DNA of 64,000 nucleotides from Halichondria panicea (lineage: Eukaryota > Porifera > Demospongiae > Suberitida > Halichondriidae): the NCBI RefSeq assembly GCF_963675165.1, contig NC_087393.1, positions 2,175,502-2,239,501 on the forward strand, in the 5' to 3' direction. Within the stretch, counting starts at the first letter, position 1, and each line of letters begins with the position of its first letter. Below are positions 12,221-22,341 of the stretch, piece by piece. The translations under genes and the position numbers were made by a program. The notes under the pieces are model-generated. The model ran no database searches. It had not been told where the DNA came from and was given only the letters and a program-made list of their open reading frames with translations.

Positions 12221-14832
12221 ATGGCCACTAATCAATCACTTGGAAGAAACCAAAGACTACAGAGCTATTGCCTCACTGGAGTGAAGGAAACAGGAGCTGA
12301 GATTGGGAGAGGTTCTTATGCAGTCGTTGTTGAGCTTCGGTTTAAAGGGCTTAAGTGTGTCGGTAAGAAACTCTACCCCCATCTTTACAATGGTGTAGGG
12401 ATGTTGCAGAGATTTGAAGAAGAGTGTGACCTTCTTGCTCAAGCCAGGCATCCAAATATTGTGCAATTTCTTGGTGTCACATTCAAAGAAGGCACCCACC
12501 TTCCTACAATTATTATGGAATTCATGCACACGACTCTATCAGCCTGTATTGATCGATATGGGGCGCTACCCCAAGAAATTAGCTATTGCATTCTCAATGA
12601 TGTAGCTACTGCACTCTGCTATCTACACGGCAGTAATCCTCAGATTATACATCGTGATTTGACAGCTAACAACGTTCTACTGACTCGAGATATGAATGCA
12701 AAAATCTCAGATCTAGGAGTGGCAAAAATTCTCAACGTCACACAGGCTAGAATGATTCACATGACTACTTGCCCAGGAACCCCTGCCTATATGCCTCCTG
12801 AGTCACTAGAACATAACCCCACCTATGCTACCAGCATTGACTCTTTCTCTTTTGGAGTGACAATGGTTCACCTATTGAGCGGTGAGTGGCCTATACCCAG
12901 CAGTGCCACAATTATCGATCCTCTCAATCCAAATCAAATCACTCCGCGTACTGAGGCCGAGAGAAGGCAAACGTTTCTGGATGACATTGGAGAGGGCCAC
13001 CCTCTAATGAGACTGATACTAGGGTGTCTCAGTAATAACCCCTCGTATCGCCCAAGTGCTGAGGACATCCTTCAAAGAGTGAATGCTGCAGCTGGAGATT
13101 ACCTACCATCTTATGTGGACAAAATCGTTCAGATAACAGCTGAGAGTCAGCAGCAACAAGATATAGACGACCTTTGCAAGCAAATGAATGAATTTCATCA
13201 AAAGTACAAGAGCAGATATGGATCAAGAAAGCAGACAGAGACCGCCCACAGCAAACTTCGAGACAAGACAATTCAAGTACCTCCATCCGGCTTGATAGAA
13301 GAAGATCAACTGCAAACAGCTGTCAATTTTAGGGAAATGGAACAAAAAATGTCAGCCACACAGAAGGAACTAGAACTGAAGATCAGCCAATTAGAAAAAG
13401 AGCAAGCAAAGGTAGGTGAATTATAAGGGTAATACATTCACTGGAATAGTTTGAGCACATTTAAGAATAATAGGCATCGATTTTGTCGTCGTTACACTGA
13501 TAAACAAAGATTGTAAATTAGTTATAAATAATCTAGCTAAGCTTTTCAGCGGCCGGGGGTCTATCCATCATACCAAGAGTATATAATATATATAGAGGAG
13601 AGAGTATCGAACGTAGGCATACTGTGCATCAGATGTATAAGAAAGTAGATTACATCATCCACACTTTGGATTGGTCAGTGTGCAAATTCCAAGCTTGTGA
13701 CGGATACAGGAAGTCACGTTACTCTCCACATGCACAGTATATGCATCATTCGATACTAGCTCTCTCTCTATTTTAGTTATACTCTTGATCATACCTAATT
13801 ACTATTGATAAATTATACCTGTTGATTGAAAGTAGAATAACATGTACGTACACACTTTCAATGTCACATTAATTAATTATTGACATAATTATTATTATTA
13901 TACAGCTGATAAATCCGTTTTCAACTGATAGTCAACTTAAGTGGGCACAAGCTGCCGATCTTCCCGTCGCTATGGGAACCGCTCAATGTGTGACAATAGG
14001 AACAGACCTTTATGTCGGTGGAGGGGGCGTAGATGACAATAACGACGGTCAGCTGTTCAGGATTTATAACTACTGCTCAATTGAGAAGCTTTGGCACAAA
14101 ACAGTACCGTCTCCACAGTGCTACTTTGGACTTGCGTGCATACAAGGAAAACCAGCTACAGTTGGCGGTATCTCAAGTTATTCAAACATGGTCACTGGAA
14201 AAATTTCAATATACGAAAAATCAAACGATACATGGACTGAGTGCAAGTCGGTGCCATGCATGCCTACACCGAGACTGCGTGTTTGTGCCGTGAGTACTGA
14301 CGACTGCATTATTGCTTGTGGGGGATTCAATAGAAATAATGAATGTGTTAATACTGTTGAGATATTTCTGCACAAAACCAATCAATGGTGTTCCGCTACA
14401 TCGCTGCCAGCATCGAGAGCTGGACTACGTTGTGCTATCATTAGAAGCAAAGCTTACTTCATGGGCGGATACTATCCTACAATGCGACTTACAGATACAA
14501 CGAAGAACTGCTTCTGCGTCAACCTAGACTCAATTCAGCCAAACAAAAAAATCCAACTGGCATGGAAAAGCCTTGCTGATTTGCCCTTTCCTGGCTGTGC
14601 ACCAGCGAATATGTGTGGAGCATTGATGGCTTTTGGTGCAGAAAAACAGCATCACGGCGTGTACTTTTATGAGCCCAACTCGAAACAGTGGATACGTATC
14701 AGTAATCTGCCACAGTATAGATTCAATCCAGGAGCTGCTGTACTATCCAACAACCAGTTAGTACTAGTTGGTGGCTGGGACACAGTAGGAAGAAGATCAA
14801 GCACTTTCATTGGCACGATAGAGAAGAATTAA
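12221..14832 (+). CDS. Protein kinase-coiled coil-kelch fusion protein
   Basis: Exon 1 is 12221-13411 (397 residues, donor AAG|GTAGGT) and exon 2 is 13906-14832 (acceptor TACAG, phase 0), together about 705 residues. The kinase domain covers roughly residues 20-290: loop IGRGSYAVVV, lysine in KCVGKKL, catalytic HRDLTANN, DLG in place of DFG, and PPES for the APE motif. HRDLT and DLG match the kinase at 0.6-2.8 kb. After the kinase comes a Gln/Glu/Lys-rich stretch with predicted coiled-coil character ending at the splice. Exon 2 encodes about six kelch repeats with Gly-Gly strands (VGGGG, VGGIS, CGGFN, MGGYY, VGGWD), which should form a beta-propeller for partner binding. A cytosolic signalling or adaptor kinase is inferred; partners are unknown. 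Confidence 0.85.
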
Positions 14833-15633
14833 TACGTTACATGCAAGCATGCATGCATGCTGCTATGGTTACTGCATGTACTTTAAACTATACTCTGTAC
14901 ATGAATAATTATTACGTATACATTCATTTATCCATCACTGCACATGATTTTTATAATATCTACTCAGTCATAATAATGACTTCCATGCATGCATGACTGA
15001 ATATTGGTATATTAGTAAAGTCAAACAGCTTGCAGAGGTCTTTGTTATACTATAGAGATGTACTAGGTCTCTCTCTCTATATTATTATATATAACAGGGT
15101 AGCGAGAAAATATGGGGATAGACTGAGTTTCGACAAAAATTATAGGGTTCATGCATTCACGACTCACATTGTCATATTCTCATGGAAGCTCATGGAACGT
15201 GTGGTGTCCAGCTGTATAGGTAGATAAACGTTTACACCTGGGGACCATGCATACATGCAATATTAAAAGTGAATTGGACATACAAATAGAAGTGTTACTG
15301 TTTTTCTTCCCTTTGAAACTGAGATGTCATAGTGTGCTAGTTTAGTTGTTCACTAACACCATATTAACTACACCTATAGCCTCAGTCCTAGCGTTCAATT
15401 AGAGAAAACCGCTAAGCACCAAGTACCAGCATTTATGTTAAAGGAAGTAATAAATTTGGGTACAATGTATTAGAGTAAATCTTGACTACAAAAGTTACGC
15501 TAAATCATGATTATAATGCTGAATGCATATAATATTATACAAATGTTATAAGGATACTGTTTGAGACTCAAAATCTATATGTAACGAACAGACCATTACT
15601 TAAAAAGTGGTAATTATGCAACAGGAACAGAGC
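14833..15633. other. Intergenic, no recognised gene
   Basis: AT-rich DNA between the converging kinase-kelch gene (+) and the dead membrane-protein gene (-). It holds short TGCATGCA palindromes and nothing coding that I can support. Confidence 0.4.
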
Positions 15634-16503
15634 TCAACTGTAGGTTGCAGTGTTTAAGTTCGCAAGTAGAGGCTCTCGATCAAGATCGAAATGGCGATTT
15701 TCCAGGAAGCCATCTATCTCAGGTGCACCATCCAATTCTTCCAGCTTCTCTCTCTGACAAGTCCCCTCTACTCTCTTAGCAATTAGCTGGATGAATGTAC
15801 CCCATTTTGTGTTTCGTACTTTCTTCCAACTATACCATACTAAAATGCACACAAACATAAGGAGTGCAAGAAAAACTGATAGATACTCCATTTCTTTAGC
15901 TGAAATAGCAGCCACTGCAGCCATTAGTAGCAAATTGACTAAATAGAAGTTCTCCAGAATGTTGTTGCTATGCTTGTTATAGATGCCCAGGGGTAAACAG
16001 GAAGATATTATAAGAAGTCCCCCAACAATGAGAACTATGGAATAATTATATATGTAATAATTATGTTTGTTTGTCACTATTTCCGAAAATACTATAATAT
16101 ACAATTGCAATCAGTAGTCGACAGAGCAGAAGTAGGCCAGTCCAGAATCGGGCTCTATAGCAGTGTTAGGCCTTGTGTAAGAGTCCGTAAAGGGCTTCAA
16201 ACGTTGTACACAATTGCAGCATTTCAGCTTAGGTAAACATTGTATAAATAACGTAAATATGATATAATTGCGAAAAGTACTCCAAAGATAAAGTGTGGAA
16301 TATGTTTGCCTTGCAAGAAAAGGACGTTTGGATCACTTGCCCACAATATTCTAGTAACATTCCTGTCTTCTATTTGTATGTCTAATCCCAGCCACAAAAA
16401 TGTTGTAATCACTGCACGCAGTAACTTGGTAAACGAGAGCAAAACAACTGTGGCTAGCACTTTCACTGAATTAATTCCAAACCATCTAGTTACTGAGACG
16501 TAT
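15634..16503 (-). pseudogene. 3' part of dead multipass membrane protein gene
   Basis: Minus-strand frames at 16500-16224 and 16057-15634 encode hydrophobic spans in the order expected for the C-terminal membrane half of a sponge multipass receptor-like family: a span near SVKVLATVVLLSF, then KHIPHFIFGVLF, and in the last exon VLIVGGLLII and FLALLMFVCILVWY, followed by a charged cytoplasmic tail. Between them, about 16200-16110, conserved-looking coding sequence changes frame, so this part is already decayed. It continues the fragment at 20065-20570 once the gypsy insertion is ignored: the codons on either side of the CGTAT duplication run on in one frame. No known function. Confidence 0.7.
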
Positions 16504-19500
16504 TGTCGTAACTTAGCTAGGTCTGGACTCACCGCTAAGTTACCAACTCAGTACTGGTTTACAGTTGACAGTTTAATAGAGACTAAAAACATTGAGAACA
16601 CACGTACATAAATAGTACACATAGAACAGGAAGTAAACTAAACCACAACATTCCTCCTTCCTTTAGTGAGGACTCACAAAATTAACTAATGACAAAAATC
16701 ATCCAACTAATGACAAAACAATACCAATAAAATACCAGTTTCCAATCAATAACTACCATTTAGGTTCATATCGATCCACAGTCTTACGGTTACGCTTAGG
16801 GTATACTTTAATCGCAGTTGCAGGTTTTGAGACAACACCTTGACTAGGGGCGTCGACAGGTGGTTCTACACCAACTTCAGGTGAAGGGGAGCTGTTTCCA
16901 GGAGTACTATCAGCTTGAGGTGCATACGGTGTGGTCAATTCGTCAGGAAGAATTGCATTCGGAATAGGGACCTCTTCTGGCTCGGTAGGTTCGTCTACTG
17001 TTCGGTTCCGAACCTGGTCCACATGACACCTTCGCACTTGACCATTCTGCATCTTCGCTCGAAACGATACTGGTCCTGTCTTTTCCTGTATCACACCCGG
17101 TAACCAACGATTTCCTGACTGGTAATTTCTGACATACACCAGATCTCCGGGCTCAAAACTTCTTTCGCGAGCACGGTTGTCGTGTTGTTTCACCTGTTTT
17201 GCTTGTTGACGTTCAACTCTCTCTGCTGTGTTCGGTTTAAGCAGATCTAGACGAGATCGTGGTCGACGACCTAACAAAAGTTCACTTGGGGATTGTCCAG
17301 TGGTTGACTGTGCAGTTAACCTGTAAGCAAATAACACCGTTGCAAGTCTACTGCGCATCGAACCTTTTGTTTCCTTCTTAAGTCCCTTCTTAACTACTTG
17401 CACTGCTCGTTCAGCCAGGCCATTTGTAGAGGGGTGATAAGGGGCAGACAGAATTTGGTTGATACCATTTTTCTTCAGGAATCCTTTGAATTCTGCACTA
17501 GTGAAACATGTGCCATTGTCAGACACAACACACTCTGGTAGGCCAAATTGAAAAAACAAAAACCGTAGTTCTTCGATCACTACTCGGGATGTCGAGCCAG
17601 ATGTTGGAATTGCTTCAATCCATTTTGAATGGGCATCAATGATAATCAAAAACATTTGTCCGTGAATGGGACCAGCATAATCGATATGCAATCTGGCCCA
17701 CGGGCGTGTAGGCCAAGCCCAAGGATGGAGTGGGGCAACAGGTGGTTTTGACTGTTGTTGTTGACAGGGAATGCAATCTTGTACCGTCTCTTCGACGTCT
17801 TTCGAAATACCAGGCCACCACACATACATACGCGATAGTCCTTTCATGCGAGTGGTGCCAGGATGTCCTTCGTGCAGTTGTACGAGCACATCACCTCGGT
17901 AGGTCTTGGGTACCACCACACGATTTCCCCACAGCAAGCAACCATCATGTACTGAAAGTTCTTCTCGTCGCTCATAAAAGGGCATTAGACTGGTTTCCAT
18001 GGCGGAACGGTGTGGCCATCCTTGTTGCACATACTGGTGAATAGTAGAGAGTTCTGGGTCTCGTCTGGTAGCCTCTTTGATATGTGCAGCCGTGATCGGT
18101 GAGGAATCGAGATGTTCCAGTAAGAGCACCAGTTCTGGTGGTGTTCGGTCATCAGGAACAGTGTCAGTTAAGGGCAGACGACTCAAAGCATCTGCATTAC
18201 CGTGAGCTGTAGTGTTTCGGAACTTCAGCTCGTACTCGTACATCGACAGTGCCAATGACCATCGACGAATCCTTGCGGAGGCTTGTAATGAGGTTGGTTT
18301 CTGTCCACTCAGCAGGCTCAATAACGGTTTGTGATCCGTAATTAGAGTGAATTTTCGACCAAATAGGTATGCATAGAATTTCTTTACTCCGAAAACACAG
18401 GACAGTCCTTCCTTTTCAAGCTGCGAGTAATTTCTTTCAGCCGAATTCAAAGTCCTAGAAGCATAGGCTATCGGTCTCTCGGTACCATCAGGCATTTGGT
18501 GAGCAAGTACGGCTCCAATTCCGTATGCAGAGGCATCGCAGGCCAGAACAATAGGTAATTGGGGGTTGTAATGAGCTAACAGATTTGTTGATGTCAGCAG
18601 CTGTTTCGACCTGTTAAAAGCAAGTTCTTGCTCAGATGACCATTCCCATGGCACATCTTTGTTTAACAGCTTGTACAATGGTGTTAAGCGAGTGGCTAGA
18701 TTCGGTAGGAACTTCCCATAATAAGAAATCAATCCAATGTAGGACCTCAGTTCCGTCACATTGGTAGGGGTAGGTGCTTGCTGGACAGCACGGACTTTCT
18801 CAGGTAAGGGTCGGATACCCTTAGCGTCAACCAGGTGACCCAAAAACTCGACAGATGGAGCCATGAACGTGCACTTGCCTCGTTTGGCTCGCAAACCAGC
18901 TTCGGATAGGCGTTTCAACACTTCCTCGAGTGATTTCAGGTTCTCCGCTTCGGTTGCACTAGAGATCAAAATGTCGTCCAAATACACCACTACCCCAGCA
19001 ATACCCTGTAGCAGGGTCTCCATGGTCTTCTGAAAAATGCCAGGGGCTGATGACACTCCAAAAGGTAATCTCGTGTATTGGAACAACCCTTTTAGGGTGT
19101 TGATTACCACATAGTTCTGAGATTGGGTGTCAAGCTTTAACTGTTGATAAGCTTGTGTCAGATCTAATTTAGTAAAGATCTTTCCGTCAGCCAGGGTTGC
19201 AAATAAATCTTCCACCTTCGGCAGGGGGTAACGATGGAGTTTAGAAACGGGGTTAACTGTCATTCGAAAATCGCCACATATTCTCACACTCGTTCGATCA
19301 CTCTTTAACACTGCCACAATTGGTGCGGCCCATTCAGCATAGTCCACGGGCTTCAGAGTGCCTTCCTGAACCAGCCTCTCCAGTTCCTCTTCAACTTTCG
19401 TTCGCATAGCATATGGAAGACGTCTGGCTTTGTTAAAACGGGGAACAGCATCAGCGTCCACTACAAGGGAGGCTTCTTGTCCCTGGTACGTACCTAGTCC

Positions 19501-20064
19501 TTTCTGGAACACATCGGGGTACTTGGCCAGTAAGTCCTGTAAACCTGGAGCTTGGGTATAGTGAATGTTAGACCAATTCAACTTAATAGCATTTAGCCAG
19601 TTCCTGCCAAACAACAAAGGTCCATTCCCTTGAACAACAACAAGAGGTAAGGTCACCTTTTTGTTATCATACACAACCTCAACATCAAAACTTCCCATTA
19701 CTACAAGGGGTTCCTTTGAGTAGGTCTGTAAGTTGATATCAGATGGGTCTAAGCTCCTCCCTGGCCACAACTGTTTGTACTGTGACTCTGATACTAGAGA
19801 TACTGAGGCACCTGTGTCTAGTTCCATACACACAGTAGTACCCTCTATACTCACGGGTACTTTTATTGGGGGCTGGTAGATCCTGTGGATTCCTCCAACT
19901 TCTTCTACCATCAGCAGGAAGTCTTCGTCATCTGATTCTCCAGACTCTCTTGCTTGGTTTATTCCAGCCCTTTTCTTATACTTGTCATGTCGGGGGAACT
20001 TCTTCGGGTTTGGGCGTCCCTTGGCAGCTCGACACATCTTTTGCAAGTGTCCCACTTTATGACA
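16504..20064 (-). mobile_element. Incomplete Ty3/gypsy retroelement (fossil)
   Basis: A minus-strand Ty3/gypsy-family copy with TG...CA outer ends, flanked by a 5 bp host duplication CGTAT (16499-16503 and 20065-20069). Parts seen, in order: protease, reverse transcriptase, RNase H and integrase in one long open frame, then a purine-rich tract and an LTR-like segment of about 150 bp at the 16.5 kb end. It lacks the full set of parts, so it looks broken (about one major break). The intact pol frame suggests a fairly young insertion. It sits inside an exon of the dead membrane-protein gene. Confidence 0.85.
16753..20055 (-). CDS. pol: Gypsy pol polyprotein region (fossil element)
   Basis: About 1100 residues. 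The aspartic protease motif is LDTGAS (about residue 77). Reverse transcriptase has YLDDI, and the RNase H domain starts near ACDASAYGIG. The integrase has an HHCC zinc module (HEGHPGTTRMKG, then CIPC) and DDE-type catalytic blocks at HIDYAG, DNGTCF and the STNGLAER region, followed by a basic C-terminal domain. Domain order PR-RT-RH-IN assigns it to Ty3/gypsy. It belongs to the incomplete element above. Confidence 0.9.
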   Translation of the reverse strand: MGHLQKMCRAAKGRPNPKKFPRHDKYKKRAGINQARESGESDDEDFLLMVEEVGGIHRIYQPPIKVPVSIEGTTVCMELDTGASVSLVSESQYKQLWPGRSLDPSDINLQTYSKEPLVVMGSFDVEVVYDNKKVTLPLVVVQGNGPLLFGRNWLNAIKLNWSNIHYTQAPGLQDLLAKYPDVFQKGLGTYQGQEASLVVDADAVPRFNKARRLPYAMRTKVEEELERLVQEGTLKPVDYAEWAAPIVAVLKSDRTSVRICGDFRMTVNPVSKLHRYPLPKVEDLFATLADGKIFTKLDLTQAYQQLKLDTQSQNYVVINTLKGLFQYTRLPFGVSSAPGIFQKTMETLLQGIAGVVVYLDDILISSATEAENLKSLEEVLKRLSEAGLRAKRGKCTFMAPSVEFLGHLVDAKGIRPLPEKVRAVQQAPTPTNVTELRSYIGLISYYGKFLPNLATRLTPLYKLLNKDVPWEWSSEQELAFNRSKQLLTSTNLLAHYNPQLPIVLACDASAYGIGAVLAHQMPDGTERPIAYASRTLNSAERNYSQLEKEGLSCVFGVKKFYAYLFGRKFTLITDHKPLLSLLSGQKPTSLQASARIRRWSLALSMYEYELKFRNTTAHGNADALSRLPLTDTVPDDRTPPELVLLLEHLDSSPITAAHIKEATRRDPELSTIHQYVQQGWPHRSAMETSLMPFYERREELSVHDGCLLWGNRVVVPKTYRGDVLVQLHEGHPGTTRMKGLSRMYVWWPGISKDVEETVQDCIPCQQQQSKPPVAPLHPWAWPTRPWARLHIDYAGPIHGQMFLIIIDAHSKWIEAIPTSGSTSRVVIEELRFLFFQFGLPECVVSDNGTCFTSAEFKGFLKKNGINQILSAPYHPSTNGLAERAVQVVKKGLKKETKGSMRSRLATVLFAYRLTAQSTTGQSPSELLLGRRPRSRLDLLKPNTAERVERQQAKQVKQHDNRARERSFEPGDLVYVRNYQSGNRWLPGVIQEKTGPVSFRAKMQNGQVRRCHVDQVRNRTVDEPTEPEEVPIPNAILPDELTTPYAPQADSTPGNSSPSPEVGVEPPVDAPSQGVVSKPATAIKVYPKRNRKTVDRYEPKW

Positions 20065-20570
20065 CGTATCGATTGCACAGGATCACAATTAGCCCAGCAA
20101 GAAACCACAGGTATAGAGGAAATGCAAACTGAAGCCAAGCTTTTGCGTATTCATCCATCCCATCGTACAAGCATGCTGATAATCCAAAGTCTACATTTAA
20201 CCATGCAATAGCTATCCTTAACACAAGGGAAAGAGCGTGATTGTGCTTGGTACTAGGAATAAAGATCGAAACACTTAAATGCACTACGTTTGCATAGAAT
20301 ATTATTCCACTCAGTTTCCCTTCAGAAACTATCAAGTTGGACAGTGTTAGAAACAAAATCAGAACAATTCCAGCTAGTGCAAATAGGATGAGAGGTTTGT
20401 TTGAACATGACCAACACTGTGATATTCCAAGAATTGCGCTCAAATTTTGGACACAACTACCACATAAAATTCCTGTCCTTTCAAATTGACATTGGGAATC
20501 CTGTTCCAGCTCTTTCGATAAACTGAAAGTTATATAATTCGTTGTTTCCTTTGATTCTGAGGTAGTATTA
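20065..20570 (-). pseudogene. Middle part of dead multipass membrane protein gene
   Basis: Encodes a cysteine-rich juxtamembrane block with FERTGILCGSC and CWSCSNKP, followed by hydrophobic spans (LILFALAGIVLILF and YLWFLAGLIVILC). This LCGxC-type module followed by several membrane spans is characteristic of a large sponge family with an extracellular beta-helix ectodomain. Its 5' side is cut by the 22 kb element. Bringing the two sides of the GTATTA duplication together places a CPFDYC motif in frame just ahead of this block, which is the family's usual order. Its 3' side is cut by the gypsy copy. Confidence 0.8.
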
Positions 20571-21440
20571 TATGAGGTGCCGTTTGTGTCAAAACTATGT
20601 AAAAGTGAGACATATATATATGTCCATGGGTATTTATAAATGTCCATGGGTATTTATATATATCCACGGGTATTTATAAATACCCGTAGACATTTATAAA
20701 TGTCCACAGGTATTTATAAATACCCATAGACATTTATATATGTCCATGGGTATTTATAAATGTCCATGGGTATATATAAATGTCCATGGGTATATATAAA
20801 TGTCCATGGGTATATATAAATGTCCATGGGTATTTATAAATGTCCATGGGTATTTATTATATGTCCATGGGTATTTATAAATGTCCATGTGTATTTATAA
20901 ATGTCCATGGGTATATATAAATGTCCATGGGTATTTATTATATGTCCATGGGTATTTATAAATGTCCATAGGTATTTATTATATGTCCATGGGTATTTAT
21001 AAATGTCCATGGGTATTTATAAATGTCCATGGGTATATATAAATGTCCATGGGTATTTATTATATGTCCATGGGTATTTATAAATGTCCATGTGTATTTA
21101 TAAATGTCAATGGGTATTTATAAATGTCCATGTGTATTTATAAATGTCCATGGGTATTTATAAATGTCCATGGGTATATATAAATGTCCATGGGTATTTA
21201 TAAATGTCAGTGGAGGATGTGTGCTTTTCAGGGTGTGGTTTTGTTACATTACAAGTGATAGTCACATGACTGTTACATAACCTGCCACATGGTCACAACA
21301 ATGGCTGAAGGCTCAATAAGTGTGAATGTTGGAGTGTTGTCTAGTGCCCTGGCTGTTGCAATTCAGCAAGCAGCTAGCAGTGGACAGTCACAGTCACCTC
21401 AAGTCCCTGCCAATCAAAGTCAGCACACTTCCAGTCAAAG
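20571..21440. repeat. Left long terminal inverted repeat of the giant transposon
   Basis: The order is terminal TATGAGGTGCCGTTTG, ACTATGTAAAAGTGAGAC, the 20 bp minisatellite, a unique promoter-like stretch (GGTGTGGTTTTGTTACATT), then an ATG exon starting MAEG. The right end has the same order inverted at 41857-42706. Unique parts are close to identical; minisatellite blocks differ in copy number. Confidence 0.85.
20633..21206. repeat. 20 bp minisatellite in left TIR
   Basis: About 28 copies of TGTCCATGGGTATTTATAAA with variants, including a few units in opposite orientation near the outer end. The unit contains the palindrome CCATGG and the near-palindrome TATTTATAAATA, so single strands can fold. 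Reading frames across it are artefacts. Confidence 0.95.
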
Positions 21441-21693
21441 GTACAAATGTAGTGTACAGACCCATGAAAGTTTCAGATATAGGCAGCATTTGATCATGCA
21501 TCAGCCCACAATAATTTAGCATTACTAAGGAAGAAAGTGCACACAGGTATTACTTTATGTTGTGCATGCTGCATGCATGATAACACTTATTTTTCTGTCT
21601 AGGTCTTACGATGTTTACAGAAGCCTTATCGATTTGACACAAGAGTCTCCCGACGATACATTGCCAGCAATGACTGGACACCAATTAAAATAT
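21301..21693 (+). CDS. Partial gene sharing the transposase first exon
   Basis: Exon 1 is 21301-21440 (MAEG..., about 46 residues) and exon 2 is 21603-21693, with good splice sites, encoding a peptide that includes TQESPDDTLPAMTG. The first ~30 residues closely match the first exon of the integrase gene on the opposite strand at the other end, because both lie in the inverted repeat. A third possible exon near 21790 (LLSVDLPIQRRR) does not stay open. It is probably a truncated or relic cargo gene; I do not recognise the product. Confidence 0.5.
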
Positions 21694-21799
21694 GTCAGTA
21701 AATCAGTTAGTAATTTTCTGTATATTACGGTATGATTTTATATGTGTTCTTATGAGACCAAAGGCTATGCTTCCCTTTTTCCCTTGTAGGGAGCTACTT

Positions 21800-22341
21800 T
21801 CAGTTGATTTGCCGATACAAAGAAGAAGAAATACACCTTAGCTAACCTTGGAATCCCACAAGAAGCTAGCCAGCCAGCTTGTATAAGTTCCCTAACTGCT
21901 TTTGTTGATCAATGTTTCAGCGCTTGTCTCGTGTATTGTATTGTAAAATTTGATTATTTTGTATTTTTGTGTTTGATTTGCGGCATTCTTACACATATAT
22001 TTTCATTTTTGCCGATTGCCAGCAAAAATATACGGCCTACTCTGCTGCTTAAAGCGGCTGCTGCTCGATATAAAGTGGACTAAGCGGTTCCAAAATGTGT
22101 CCAGTTTTGTCAAAAAATCCACAATTATCAATGACGTATCGCATTATCTACACATACCCAAGAGCTGCGTAGAGCCACTAATTTGGGGAATTCCCCATTA
22201 ATCGCAATGTACCAGCAATGTAAAGTGAGTGTATATGGCTGCAAGTAAGTATAGGCTAGCAGTCATTTACTTGAAGATAGTAAATGTGTACAATCTATCA
22301 GGATATATAGTATACTATATTATTATGTTGGGTAGAATTAA
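21800..22341. other. Spacer within the giant transposon
   Basis: No supported gene beyond the possible relic exon near 21790-21880. It is AT-rich and lies downstream of the converging 727-residue protein gene. Confidence 0.4.

Noticed and set aside
14990-15230. Possible small gene after the kinase-kelch gene
   Set aside because: Short, AT-rich, no family match, no splice context; treated as intergenic.
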